Of a stretch of DNA of 64,000 bases, positions 12,301 through 22,900 are shown piece by piece. The DNA is taken from contig NMRA01000231.1 in the NCBI GenBank assembly GCA_002633005.1, positions 86,351 through 150,350 on the forward strand, read 5' to 3'. The position numbers and the translations under genes were made by a program. The stretch comes from Phoronis australis (Eukaryota > Phoronida > Phoronidae). Under the pieces are notes generated by a model. It was given only the letters and a program-made list of their open reading frames with translations, did no database searches and had not been told where the DNA came from. Position 1 is the first letter of the stretch. The number at the start of each line of letters is the position of its first letter.

Positions 12301-14127
12301 TTGAGTCTGAATGAGTCTGCTTGTTTTTACAACTTCCTGTAGATGGCGTGGTTGGTGAGAAGAAACGAAGAAAGAAAACCAGTGCCTCGGAAACATCAGA
12401 GGTCACAGAGGGGTCAGAGGACCATGGAGCAAGTATTGCAGACAAGGAAGATGTGAATCAGAAGAAGAAAAAGAAGAAAAGGAAAAACCCGGAGGGTGAC
12501 AAAATGGGTGACAGGGGTGATGTAGGGAATGAAGGTTTTGGCGAAGTGAAGAGAAATGGCGAGAAAGAGAGGACTTCCGTTGACACTAATGGTGGCGAGG
12601 GTGATGTTCCTGGGAAATTGATGAAGACAAAATCTAAAAAGTCACTGGATGGGAATCAGACACTAAATGGGTTTGTTGACAAAGGGTCAGAATCTGTCCC
12701 CAAAAAGAAGAAGAAGGGTGTGAAAAGTGGAACAGATGCAAGTTCAGCGTCATTGAAGACAGATCAACTGTTTGACGAAGCTGCTTGGGGGGAAGAAGTC
12801 GTGTCAAAAAAGAAGAAAAGAAAGTCTAGTGCTACTGCTAACTCCTTTATTGAATCCAATGCTTCAAGTGATGCAGGTACTGGAGATTTTGGTAAAGAGA
12901 CAATAGTCAGGAAGAGTAAGAAAGGGGCAAAAGTTGCTGATTTGACTGAAATGTCACCAGTTAGAGTGGAATGTGTTGCTAATGATAATTTGCAAAAAGC
13001 TGTCACCGTAAGTCCAGGCAAACCCCGAAAATCTACCAATAACGAAGCTCCTGACTTGACACAAACTTTTGCCAAAATTGAGAAGTTGAAGACTACTCCA
13101 CCTGCGTTTGTCCGTAAAGCCTTGTCAAAGGTCACTCCTCGTACAGAACCGAAGAAAAAGTTGGCTGTTAAGTCCACTCCCATGTCGGAACCATCGCAAG
13201 GGAAACGAGTCAGTTTCATCATGAGCAAAAACACAATGCAAGGTAAGAATATAGTTCAAATCCCATATAATGTGGATGGGAAGTATGAACCTACTGCTGT
13301 ATACAGTGTTTTAACACCTTTCCTGTTATCGTGATGCTTGCAAATACCCACTGCTGTGTGGTGGGTTGTACTAATGCCTCACAGAAAAAGACGAGCCTTT
13401 TGAAATGTCAGTGGATGTACAAGGACATCATGTTTCATACATTTTCCAAACCAGTGACTGCAGCTGATAAAGCGGGAGATTTTCGATCCCAGCAAGTGTC
13501 AAAAGGCTAAAATATATCAGTGAAACTAATCAAGTAGACAAGTGAGAGGGGCTAACACTGGAATTCATTTTTCTCCTTTTAAGTTACTGATGAACCACTG
13601 TGTAGTAATTGACTTTCTGCTCACCCAAACCTTTGTGGGGAGAAAGATGAAGTCACTTTCATGCTCTCATTAATGTAGAGAGCGCCAATATGAAGAGTCC
13701 CCTATTGGGAATGAGCTTGCAAAGTAATCCGTCGCAATTTCGACAAACTGCATTGAGGAATGTCTGTCTAGACTTACTAGCCAGAATTAAAAAAGGGAAA
13801 ATAGTTTTTTATTTTTTATTTATAGTTGTCCTGCATTTTGAAAGTCGTTTATGATAATCCAGTTTATTTTGAAAACTGGCAACTCTACTTCACCTTGGTC
13901 ACGGGTTACACGTACTGTATGGCCGCTAACTAATAATGACTTAATCTATTTTTTCAGAATTCAAGAAGAACACCCCTTTAGCTAGTCCATCCACCCCTGT
14001 GAACCTCAGTGGTCAACCTAATCAGGGAATACTGAAGTCGACACCAGTGTCCGCCAGCTCAAAGGGCAAGAAGAAGTTTACAAGTGTGACCAAGGCAAAG
14101 AGATCAAAGGCAGCGGATTTCTTTTAG
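329..14127 (+). CDS. RRP1: RRP1 / RRP1B-like nucleolar protein (Nop52 family)
   Basis: Nucleolar rRNA-processing protein of the Nop52/RRP1 family, needed for late 60S ribosomal subunit maturation (family knowledge). Coding exons: 329-464, 3488-3570, 3904-4047, 5149-5337, 6147-6211, 7260-7493, 8486-8643, 12343-13242 (or its duplicate from 10476), 13958-14127. Splice phases agree throughout and give 2079 nt, 692 residues, closer to vertebrate RRP1B than to the shorter RRP1A. The Nop52 domain covers about residues 8-280: [20 protein letters not shown] at the start, then [17 protein letters not shown], the [14 protein letters not shown] block and [10 protein letters not shown]. An acidic patch follows ([10 protein letters not shown]), then a long Lys/Ser-rich disordered tail with several KKKKK runs. 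KRVSF at residues 624-628 is an RVxF phosphatase-1 docking motif, and the protein ends in ADFF, like the RRP1B tail. The ATG context (AAAATGG) is strong. The fifth exon is short (65 nt) and was placed by phase and motif. An AATAAA lies at 15501. Confidence 0.93.
465..3487 (+). other. RRP1 intron 1 with an unexplained G/T-rich island
   Basis: The intron is bounded by a GCAG|GTACCC donor and a TTATGTAG acceptor. From about 870 to 1700 the + strand is strongly enriched in G and T and depleted of C, unlike the flanks. Two overlapping open frames (871-1176 and 1128-1454) run through it in different phases. I recognise no protein family. It may be a decayed mobile element or simply a composition-driven open stretch. 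Confidence 0.4.
9544..9636. repeat. hairpin (inverted repeat) in RRP1 intron 7
   Basis: The left arm CACAGAAAAGAAATAAATAT with its continuation CAAGAGAAAA is complementary to the right arm at 9606-9636, which reads TTTTTCTCTTGATATTTAG then TTTTCTGTG. Arms are about 28 bases with few mismatches around a loop of about 30. The same structure recurs in the second haplotype copy at about 11432-11524. It resembles a small MITE. Confidence 0.7.
9758..9833 (+). repeat. short imperfect tandem repeat, about 20-bp unit
   Basis: About four degenerate units built on TGTTTGTGAGAAAAGAAT follow one another. The array is shared by the second duplication copy at about 11624-11699. Confidence 0.55.
9853..10350. 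mobile_element. hAT-like non-autonomous DNA transposon
   Basis: Begins CAGGGCTTGGAAT and ends with its reverse complement ATTCCAAGCCCTG, a 13-base terminal inverted repeat of hAT style. ATAGGG directly flanks both ends as a possible target duplication, though hAT elements normally make 8 bp. The interior has repeated TTCCGCGGAAA palindromes and no transposase. The second haplotype copy lies at about 11722-12217. Confidence 0.72.
10476..11351 (+). pseudogene. truncated duplicate of RRP1 exon 8
   Basis: It has the same acceptor (TTCCTGTAG) and nearly the same protein as 12343-13242, a Lys/Ser/Glu-rich disordered segment. It is cut at the N in the middle of the RVxF region and lacks a donor. 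If spliced in series with the second copy it would duplicate about 290 residues of tail. I consider it an assembly duplicate, not a real second exon. Confidence 0.75.
11352..11352. other. single-base assembly gap (N)
   Basis: One ambiguous base marks a contig join. Sequence on its right restarts 1.9 kb upstream of the sequence on its left, so the join is between overlapping ends that were not merged. Confidence 0.9.
11353..13218 (+). repeat. second copy of the 1.87-kb direct duplication
   Basis: Starts ATTCAAGGTATAAAAAC right after the N and matches 9466-11351 to its end, then continues into unique sequence that includes the end of RRP1 exon 8 and its GTAAGA donor. This copy yields an intact reading frame into the last exon, so it is the one used in the gene model. 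Differences include GGGGAG versus GAGAAG codons near the exon start and a micro-inversion at about 11588. Confidence 0.88.
11722..12217. mobile_element. hAT-like element, second haplotype copy
   Basis: Same termini, interior TTCCGCGGAAA palindromes and flanking ATAGGG as the element at 9853. It is present because the whole segment is duplicated in the assembly, so it counts as one insertion predating the split of the two haplotypes. Confidence 0.7.
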
Positions 14128-16976
14128 TAAGAGGGTATTTTAGTTTGATTTTGTTTTAAATTTACTGAAATATCGATTGTCAAACAGGTAACTGAAATTA
14201 TATTTCGATTTTAGTATTGAATATTGTTGGTGTGCTGATCTTTGGAAACTGCATTATTGGTCACTTAATGTTACATTCCTAGGATTGGTTGTCGTAAAAT
14301 GTACTCTGTGTTTTACTGCCGTAAACTTTTTCCTTGGACTTGTTGTATGTAATGAGAAAATCAAATTCACAATTGGTTCCCAGGTCTGGAAATAGGATTT
14401 GTCAAAAGGTGATCATCCTATACGGCCAGTGGAATGAAGCATACTTGCTGAATTTATGTCCACAGAAGTATGTAGCTTGGAATCACCTAAAAACAAATTT
14501 TCTGGCATAATCCTTGTCTTGTCTACCATGATCTTAACATGTGCGTACACATTGACTTATCTCATTGTCCATGATCTTAACATGTGTGTGCATATTGTGT
14601 TGACATGTTATCTGCTTCAAATTTACACAAAAATTTTGCAGCGTATTTTGAACAAGTGTCCACTCATATTGTTGGCTACAAGTTTATTAAGAAATATTCG
14701 CTCATCACTTCTGTCTTCCTCCACCAACCACATGAATGATACGTTTAGCCAAGTAACATTTGACTACACCATTAAAGTGTATAATGATTTTCCAGTAAAT
14801 TAAATGCTCATGTTCTTCTAGTGTATCAAATTTCTCAGATTATCAGTAGGATTTCTTGCACTTGCTCGACTTCCCCAGTTCTGCCAGTTCAATCGTCTGA
14901 GACGTCTTAAATAGTTTGTAAGATGGAAGCGGTCATTGAAAACCAACCAGGTGTTTCAGCCAGTTGATTCTGTGGAACTAGTAAAGTGAATCAAGTACAC
15001 CCAATGCAGTGTTGTCTAAATAATTGTCAATTTGTCAACTCACTCATTGTTGGTGCGTTCCACAACGCTAGATAATTACGTGCATAAGATCATACAAGTA
15101 TATGCGAGATATCGGCATCCGTCACAAACAGTTGTCTTGCACTACGGAACGTAGCCCTGGTGTGAAATGTGTGCGTTAGATTTTTGGCTTGAAACTTAGA
15201 TTTCTTTGCCACGAATATGTGAACACCAAACTACTTGGGTGGTTTAGAGATGTCTAAATTTATTCTTCAAACATTGTACAAACGTGTTTACATAGGTTTG
15301 GACCATCATACATTACAAATATTAGATCTTACTTTTAAAGCCTTGAATGATGTCTCAGCATGTATACTGCATTGTCAGTTTGTACAAAACTGATTTAATA
15401 TAAACTACAATTAAACTATCGCTAAACTACCACTACTTTTACATATGTATTATGAATGCAACTTTGACTGAAACCATTGCACACCGTGGTGACCTTTTCA
15501 AATAAAAATATACTCTTTCTGTAAACTGGATGTTGGTTCTTTTTTACCTTGGTGCTGCTGCATTCGTGGTTCTGCAAACTACAGCTCCATAGGTGTACAT
15601 GTTTTCACTGGGAATATTTTGGTTTTGTACATGCATCTGAAGTTTTAACCATCAGTTATTGGTCTTTGCTAATTTCTGTTCAGCCCAGTATTCTCCTTAG
15701 TGCTAGTACTAACAGCCATATGTGCCTACATGTAACTGGAACCAGGAAGCTATGTTCCCAGTTAAAACAAAATGCAATTGATGGTATGGCAAATAATCAA
15801 ATACGTTGATTGATTTAAAGAGGCATGGAATGCGAAAGATCATCAAAAATATCTTTTCAGCAATTCCTGATTTAAGTACCATGTTTCAAGGTCTAGTACA
15901 GAGGTATTCAGTTTCCCCCATGAGGAAATTTCCAGAAATAAATCTCAAATTTCACAGTTCCGAAATACACTCGAAGGGAAAACTGTGGTTACCACTGCAA
16001 ACATGTGTTCACAATCAGTTGCTTGCGGTCAAAGGTCACATTTTCCATATATGGGAAATATGCTACTTCTAGGTCTTGCCATACCAAATGAGTGGTGCTT
16101 TGCCTTGTGGGAGAAAATTTGTCCAAGTGGTTAGCAGTTGATAGAAGTTTTTTTTTTGAAATTTGAAACTAAAAGAAAATGTTTTGATATTTACAGAAAT
16201 TAAACATTTTCATGATCAAATCCTAAAAATACCTGGTGAATAGGTTGGATTCTGTTTCAGTGGCAGACAACCACTTTCAATATTGCAATTTAGTCTGTTT
16301 ATCAGTTCCAGACCTCTCTAAGGGACATTTCCTGCTCAGTCGCTACCCAGAACGGAAATAATAAACCAAGTTGCTTCATCTCTAACGGGAAATATTCAAC
16401 CTGCCCATACCCAACCAGACCAAGCATGGCATCAATAAGTAACAACGGTGCCAAATGCTTCCTGAGCTGTCCAGTGTGGCCAACCCTTCCAAAACTGCCC
16501 TGATCTTCCGCTTGGTTTCGTATTTGTTTTTGGTGGCCATAATCCACTGCTGTTTTTGGAACAAGTGGATCAGCTTCTTGGCAGTTTTCACCCTTGTGTC
16601 GATCATTAATAGGAAGAAAATGTCCCCTGGCGAAAGATTCACTACATACATGCCTACTCATTGTCTGCCATTCTCTCTAGAAGTACATGTATGTAGTCGC
16701 TGTTGTACCTAGTACTTCACTCTTACTGTGATATAAATGCTATGATAAAGAAACTGCTTAGTGAAAGTTCTGTTCAAAAGGATCTATATGGAGTGAACAA
16801 AGTTCTTAAAAGTATATGATTCTGGCTGTGGCGATGTGTTGGCGCCAATATACAATGCACCTTCCCTGACATTATGCTCATTAAAACATGCTGCTAAATG
16901 TCTAAATATCTAATGATATAGAACCATGAAGTGTTAAACCAGTGCTAAATACACCTTTTTTTCTATATACAGGAGT
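14128..16976. other. convergent intergenic spacer between RRP1 and M13-A
   Basis: It holds the 3' ends of two convergent genes. AATAAA at 15501 on the + strand is a plausible polyadenylation signal for RRP1. Between 16302 and 16712 overlapping frames are open on both strands, but none matches a family I know and no splice context supports them. I see no other gene here. Confidence 0.5.
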
Positions 16977-19900
16977 TTAGAACATGCTGCACTGGTCGGC
17001 CGCATTCATTTTAGACTTTGCGGCACACTTGAAGGCATCTCTGAACTCTTTCAAGTGAGACAGGGCACCGTTGATCCTGCAAGCAAACACTTGGGTCATT
17101 CACATTTACATGATTGATAATTTGAAAGTTGAAGCTTGTGGTGTCCTTTTGGTGTGTGTAACCGACCTGCGCACGCGCACTTTGCCGTTCCACGTGCTGC
17201 TACCGAGAGGATAAATTTGATTGCTCAACAGCCAGTTTCGCCGCCTTCAAGCACATTGATTGTTCAGCATTCTCACCTCATTCGATGACACTGCGCGTTT
17301 GTAGCTTGAGAGTTGAGTTCGGCTTAACTGACATGTCATTTTAATCGTTATTTTTCGCATTATAAGCGTTGGGAAATATAATCATAGCATTGTCAAGTGT
17401 TCACCGTAATTTCTCAGCAAAATGTGTCTCCGCCATTCATTTATTTGGAACAACAATTGCAAGCAAATTTGCGACTTAAGATTTTTGTTAATTAGCTGTT
17501 TGGCCAACTGTAGAAAACTTGGTGTTCACTTACCGGAATTCTTCTGGCACGAACCCTCTCATGATCGCTTGGAATGCATAGACATCGTTACGGTTGTAAC
17601 AGTACGTCTGAAATCATTGAATTGTGATTTTCAAATCTGACTGCATGATTGTCTCTGTTCCGCCTACATGTAAGCTATGAAGACTTAAGCCTACCGCCCT
17701 GAACTTGGGCGCAAGTGTCAGACTTTCGTTGGGGTCAACTTGAAACTGCGAATGTAATGCATTTGAGCATGAATGCTCCATTTTTCATGTGCATACAATG
17801 TGTAAGGTATTAGAGAGAATGTCTCATTAATACGCCCTGGGCGCAAATCGCCATGCAAAAGCAACAGTAACAAACAGTAGAAACTTTGAAGCTGACTTGC
17901 GCCCAATCAATGACGGGATGTTTATACATGTGAATGTGGCGTCAAAAAAGTCCCCAACCTGGCAATGGACTGCTAAAATAAATCGCACACACCCCATTGG
18001 TGTGGAATTCAAGAAAGGGACTCCTGATCGCACGTGCGTGTTTCTAGGCCCATACTTTCGTGCAAGGATTAGAAGACAAATACCGGGAAACACTAACACG
18101 ATAGACAACCGTCTTCACGGCCGCGAACAGCGTTCTCATTGTAGGTTAATTATTTGGTACCCTACCAAAAATTCGAGATTTGGCCAACTTCGGAAACGAT
18201 GGACAACCTTCTTCACGGCCGCAAACAAGCGCTCTCATTGTAGGTTATTTGGGACCCTAACAAAAATGTCTAGATTTGGCCCACTCAGGAATGGGTGATC
18301 GGATGTATATGGAACTTTCACATACATGTTTTATACAATGGTCTCCAATCGTGGTTATTAATTGTCTTAAAATATTAATCTTTCCGTATGATGGAATATC
18401 AAAATATCGGATTTTAAACGAGTTTACTAGTGAAAAAAATTATAAGTTGCATGAAAACGAAAAATAACTAATACGAAAACTATAACAGCGTTTTAGAGAA
18501 TTCATCTTGAACATTTAATGACACGGTTTTGGTGTTGTTAGTGTATGATATACCTTCCTTTTTGCTAAATTATGTTAAAAAGAATTGCCCACGTTAATGG
18601 CAGATTGGCAAAAAGTCAAAATCAAATTCCACATGCTTTCTACTGAGTTCAAATTTATAGTTTTGTATCTTTTGTCGTTAATGGAGCTGAGCATATACTG
18701 TCAAGCACTGGAACTCGTGCCTTTTGTTATTGGTGAAAGGAATAGTGGTCAATGAGATGAAAAACTAAGAAGGAAATTTGCGGTTGATAAAAGCAAGTTG
18801 TTATGGGAACGGCCGTGAGAGACTGAGGATTGCCTGCTCTGTTTCCGGACTACTCTTATGGGGTATGGAATACCTCAACTTCAAGCGTTTCTTTTTATTT
18901 CTTATCCCCGGATGTGGACCAGTNGGCCGCAAACAAGCGTTCTCATTGTAGGTTATGTGGGACCCTAACAAAAATGTCTAGATTTCGCCCACTCAGGAAT
19001 GGGTGATCGGATGTATATGGAACTTTCACATACATGTTTTATACAATGGTCTCCAATCGTGGTTATTAATTGTCTTAAAATATTAATCTTTCCATATGAT
19101 GGAATATCAAAATATCGGATTTTAAACGAGTTTACTAGTGAAAAAATTATAAGTTGCATGAAAACGAAAAATAACTAATACGAAAACTATAACAGCGTTT
19201 TAGAGAATTCATCTTGAACATTTAAGGACACGGTTTTGGTGTTGTTATTGTATGATATACCTTCCTTTTTGCTAAATTATGTTAAAAAGAATTGCCCACG
19301 TTAATGGCAGATTGGCAAAAAGTCAAAATCAAACTCCACATGCTTTCTACCGAGTTCAAATTTATAGTTTTGTATCTTTTGTCGTTAATGGAGCTGAGCA
19401 TATACTGTCAAGCACTGGAACTCGTGCCTTTTGTTATTGGTGAAAGGAATAGTGGTCAATGAGATAAAAAACTAAGAAGGAAATTTGCGGTTGATAAAAG
19501 CAAGTTGTTATGGGAACGGCCGTGAGAGACTGAGGATTGCCTGCTCTGTTTCCGGACTACTCTTATGGGGTATGGAATACCTCAACTTCATGCGTTTCTT
19601 TTTATTTCTCATCCCCGGATGTGGACCAGTGTTCATAAGATCACGTGGTCATGTAAAGACTGTTGCCTTAGTGACCAGATGTCCGTGGAACATTCAGACG
19701 CGACAAATGTGCCAAGATATCGCCTTGCGTCTGGTAGTCGACTACTGTAACTACACATTTGATGCTGGCGTTCAAGTTGTGACAGCGGCCCTCTTAGTCA
19801 TTACATGTATGTCAACTAACCTGTCCGTAAGCGACGAAAAACGCCTGCTCCGATGTGAGGCCCAGGCCAGGCAAAAGCTTATCTTTCCCATGGTCAGCTG

Positions 19901-22900
19901 CATACTTCTTGTAAGAAAGGAAAGCATTCTGGACGCCGTATGTTTCCGCTATGGCTCGGCCTGCGTACTGTTTGGCGTGGATGATGATCTAATTTACGAA
20001 AATACACAATCCAATAATTATTAGTATTGTAAATTAGATGAATGAGTGATCTCATCTCTGTATAAGCTTCCGTGCACCATGATTTGGCAGTAGCAAAGAA
20101 ATTACGTCACGCTCATACACATAAAAACCGCCCTATGCACTCGTGCATCTTTCACCCCAGTCTCCAGTGAAGTTTTCAGCACATCAAAGGCTTGAGTGAT
20201 TGTGCCGTCACAGATTTAAATGACCCAGTCGCCTGGCCGAATGAGTGCTGTCGTAACAACGCGCCTGTCACGCGTACGAGTTCCAAAGTAAAACATGAAC
20301 CATAAATGAGGATAAAACGACCAACATGACTGTTTGAAAAATTGAAAAGTAAATATTAACAGTTTTCGAGTTTTTAAAATCGATACTTTATTAGAGAAAT
20401 TAGGTAATAGGTTTTCTTCAGGAGAGCTGTCGCATTCTGGGTGTCATGTTTTGGAGTTTCCCACCACTATCACACCTGGTCCTCTTAACCAATCTTATCA
20501 TTTTTTATAAATCGTCTTAAGACTATGACCCAAGGTAGCGCTTCTTGACCAATGATGTACCCACCTGAAAGTGGTGTATTTTCACTGTAAATCTGAATCC
20601 CATTAGTGACAAATCGCACAGGCGGTCAAACATATTAACGCGGGTGACGCTGTAGCCTACATGTACTGTGAAAGGGTGCAACACTGCTTTTGCCGTAAAC
20701 ATGATCGTACTTCACTATCAATATAGACGTCCGTCTTTGTAAACCAAGTCACGATAATAAATTGTGTGCCAACTGTAAAATCAAGATACGACCCCGCCCT
20801 TAGCTAAAACCGGTAACGCTAGTGTCTCGCTAGAAAAGCACACTTAGATCTCGCGTGATATCGCCTTGTATTTTCAATAGGAGCATGTGATTTTGTCTAG
20901 AATTTCTCGATACGAGACAGTTATTAAGCTCGGTACATGCGTGCGACCTTTGATGGAGGTATCTTGAGAAGAGGTGTTCTATTTCTGAAGAACCTCACCC
21001 TATATTTAGTTTTTCCGACTTGGTAGGGACCGACAGTTTTGTTGGTGTAATAGTCTTCGAAGCACTTTCTTCTGTCCAAGTACTGGTCGGAGCTTTGCGT
21101 TGACCACCAGTCCTTGATGTTACCGTCCCATGTGTAGTAGCTACCTGAAGAAACAACAGTACATGCGTGTTTTAACTCTATTAAAACTATTAGTGGAATA
21201 GTTTGCATGGGGTTGGGGGCAAACAAAATATCTTTTATAAGAGGCCCGTAGGAATTTAAACATTACCGACTTCGCCAAATGTTTACCCACGTGGCCCCCC
21301 GGAGTCTGATGCCTCCTTATTTCCACTACTTCAGACCCCCTGGTCGTTTTCAATTTTGCTCCTCTTTGCCACCGTTGTGCGGACTTTCTTGTTTGGTGGG
21401 CAAACCTCGTACAGGCAACCACCAGAAACTGGAAAACCCTGATGCTTCAAAGAGAAAATTTCGCGAGAAAACATTAAACCTGAGCACGTTACGCGGTTAG
21501 GGTATAATTTTTACCATAATTGGGTAATGAATTTCATTTCATTAGAGGACCAAAATCAGTCTTACGGGGTAAAAAAGTAGCTAAAGGAAACCCTAATACG
21601 AGAGTTCGAAATTTGGAGGAATACAGGGAGAGGCAGCATTGCCTCGGAGTGAGTAGGTGGGGCAAAGTATCGGAAATTTCGGTTGTGGTTTCGTTTAATT
21701 TCCGTCAGTAATTACAGTGAGACCCTAGGCCACAATTCACTTGGGGCGTATATTGAGGAAATTCCATGGTATAATGCAATGCACTGAAAAATGGATTCAC
21801 GTATTTCTACTGGGTGGTATCATTGTGAGGTCGGGAAAATGATAGAGAACCCCTGAATGCCATCAACCTGTGGTCGACATTCACCGAAACAGGAAGTACT
21901 TGGATTTAGGCAAAAACACGTTGTTTGGGAATCGGAAGATTAAGGTGTTCCACCGAAGCTTGCTAAATCATTGTCACTTGTTCTCATTAGCTTATTATGT
22001 AGTAATTGAGTGCATATTTTAATATGTGAATCAGAACGCTTACAGATTACCAGAAGAAAATGATAATGACTATATTCACGAGACAACACAATTTAAAAAC
22101 TGAAGGCACACATGACCCGCATTTTGAACTACCCTTCAAATTGCCAGACCCTTTTTTCAAATTGTTAAGTTATAGTATAGAAATTTAGGAGATTCTTGAA
22201 AGAATACGCGCCGGTCCTACTTGCCGTGCAACCGGAGAGTACGAAAGAGGGGGCATCCTATTGAGATTTCGGAAGCCCTTCCCCAAGAATTTTTCAGAAG
22301 TCATTCGTATTGACACGAATTCTTGTTCATTCTAATGGTATAGCCTAACAACAGTAGCGGATCTTGGATATCACAAGGGGGGCAACATTTTGTCTACAAA
22401 CATTTGCTCAAAGTACGATTGTAGATGCGCATGTAGATGGGGGAGGTCGGGAAATTTTTCTGTTTTTTCCTCTAAAAATCAAGCATTTCCCTTGATTCCC
22501 GAAGTATTATCCAAGAAAAAAGGCAAGAAAAATGCCGAGAAAGTGTCAAACAGGAAAAACTGCATGTACCACAGACTCGAATTCATGACCTGGCACTTAG
22601 AACGCGCGTACTTAACCACTCCACCACCACGATTTAACTACTAATTTGTTACTACGAGACCTACTTGTTTATGGTCCAAAGCGTTTGCGCGCGAAACCTC
22701 CTTCTTTTCGAAATGCTTATTACACGTTTTATATTTTGTGAATCAGTTCGAAACAAATTTGTTGTATTTAAAATAGTCTTCGATTGCCCAAGAGACCAAA
22801 TCCGTGTTTTGTGTTGGCAAAAATGACGCGATTGCTTTGGAAATCGTCTTAAGTTAAGGTTTGACAAAGAGAGAATTATGAGTTTGAGAGTGATTCACAA

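Noticed and set aside
10454-13334. Two adjacent Lys-rich single-exon genes
   Set aside because: They are the same RRP1 exon read twice because of the duplication at the N. The splice acceptor and family C-terminus show the sequence belongs to RRP1.
19485-20024. 179-codon open frame on the plus strand
   Set aside because: It is antisense to M13-A exon 10, whose protein, splice sites and exon length fit the M13 family. The plus frame has no homology I recognise.
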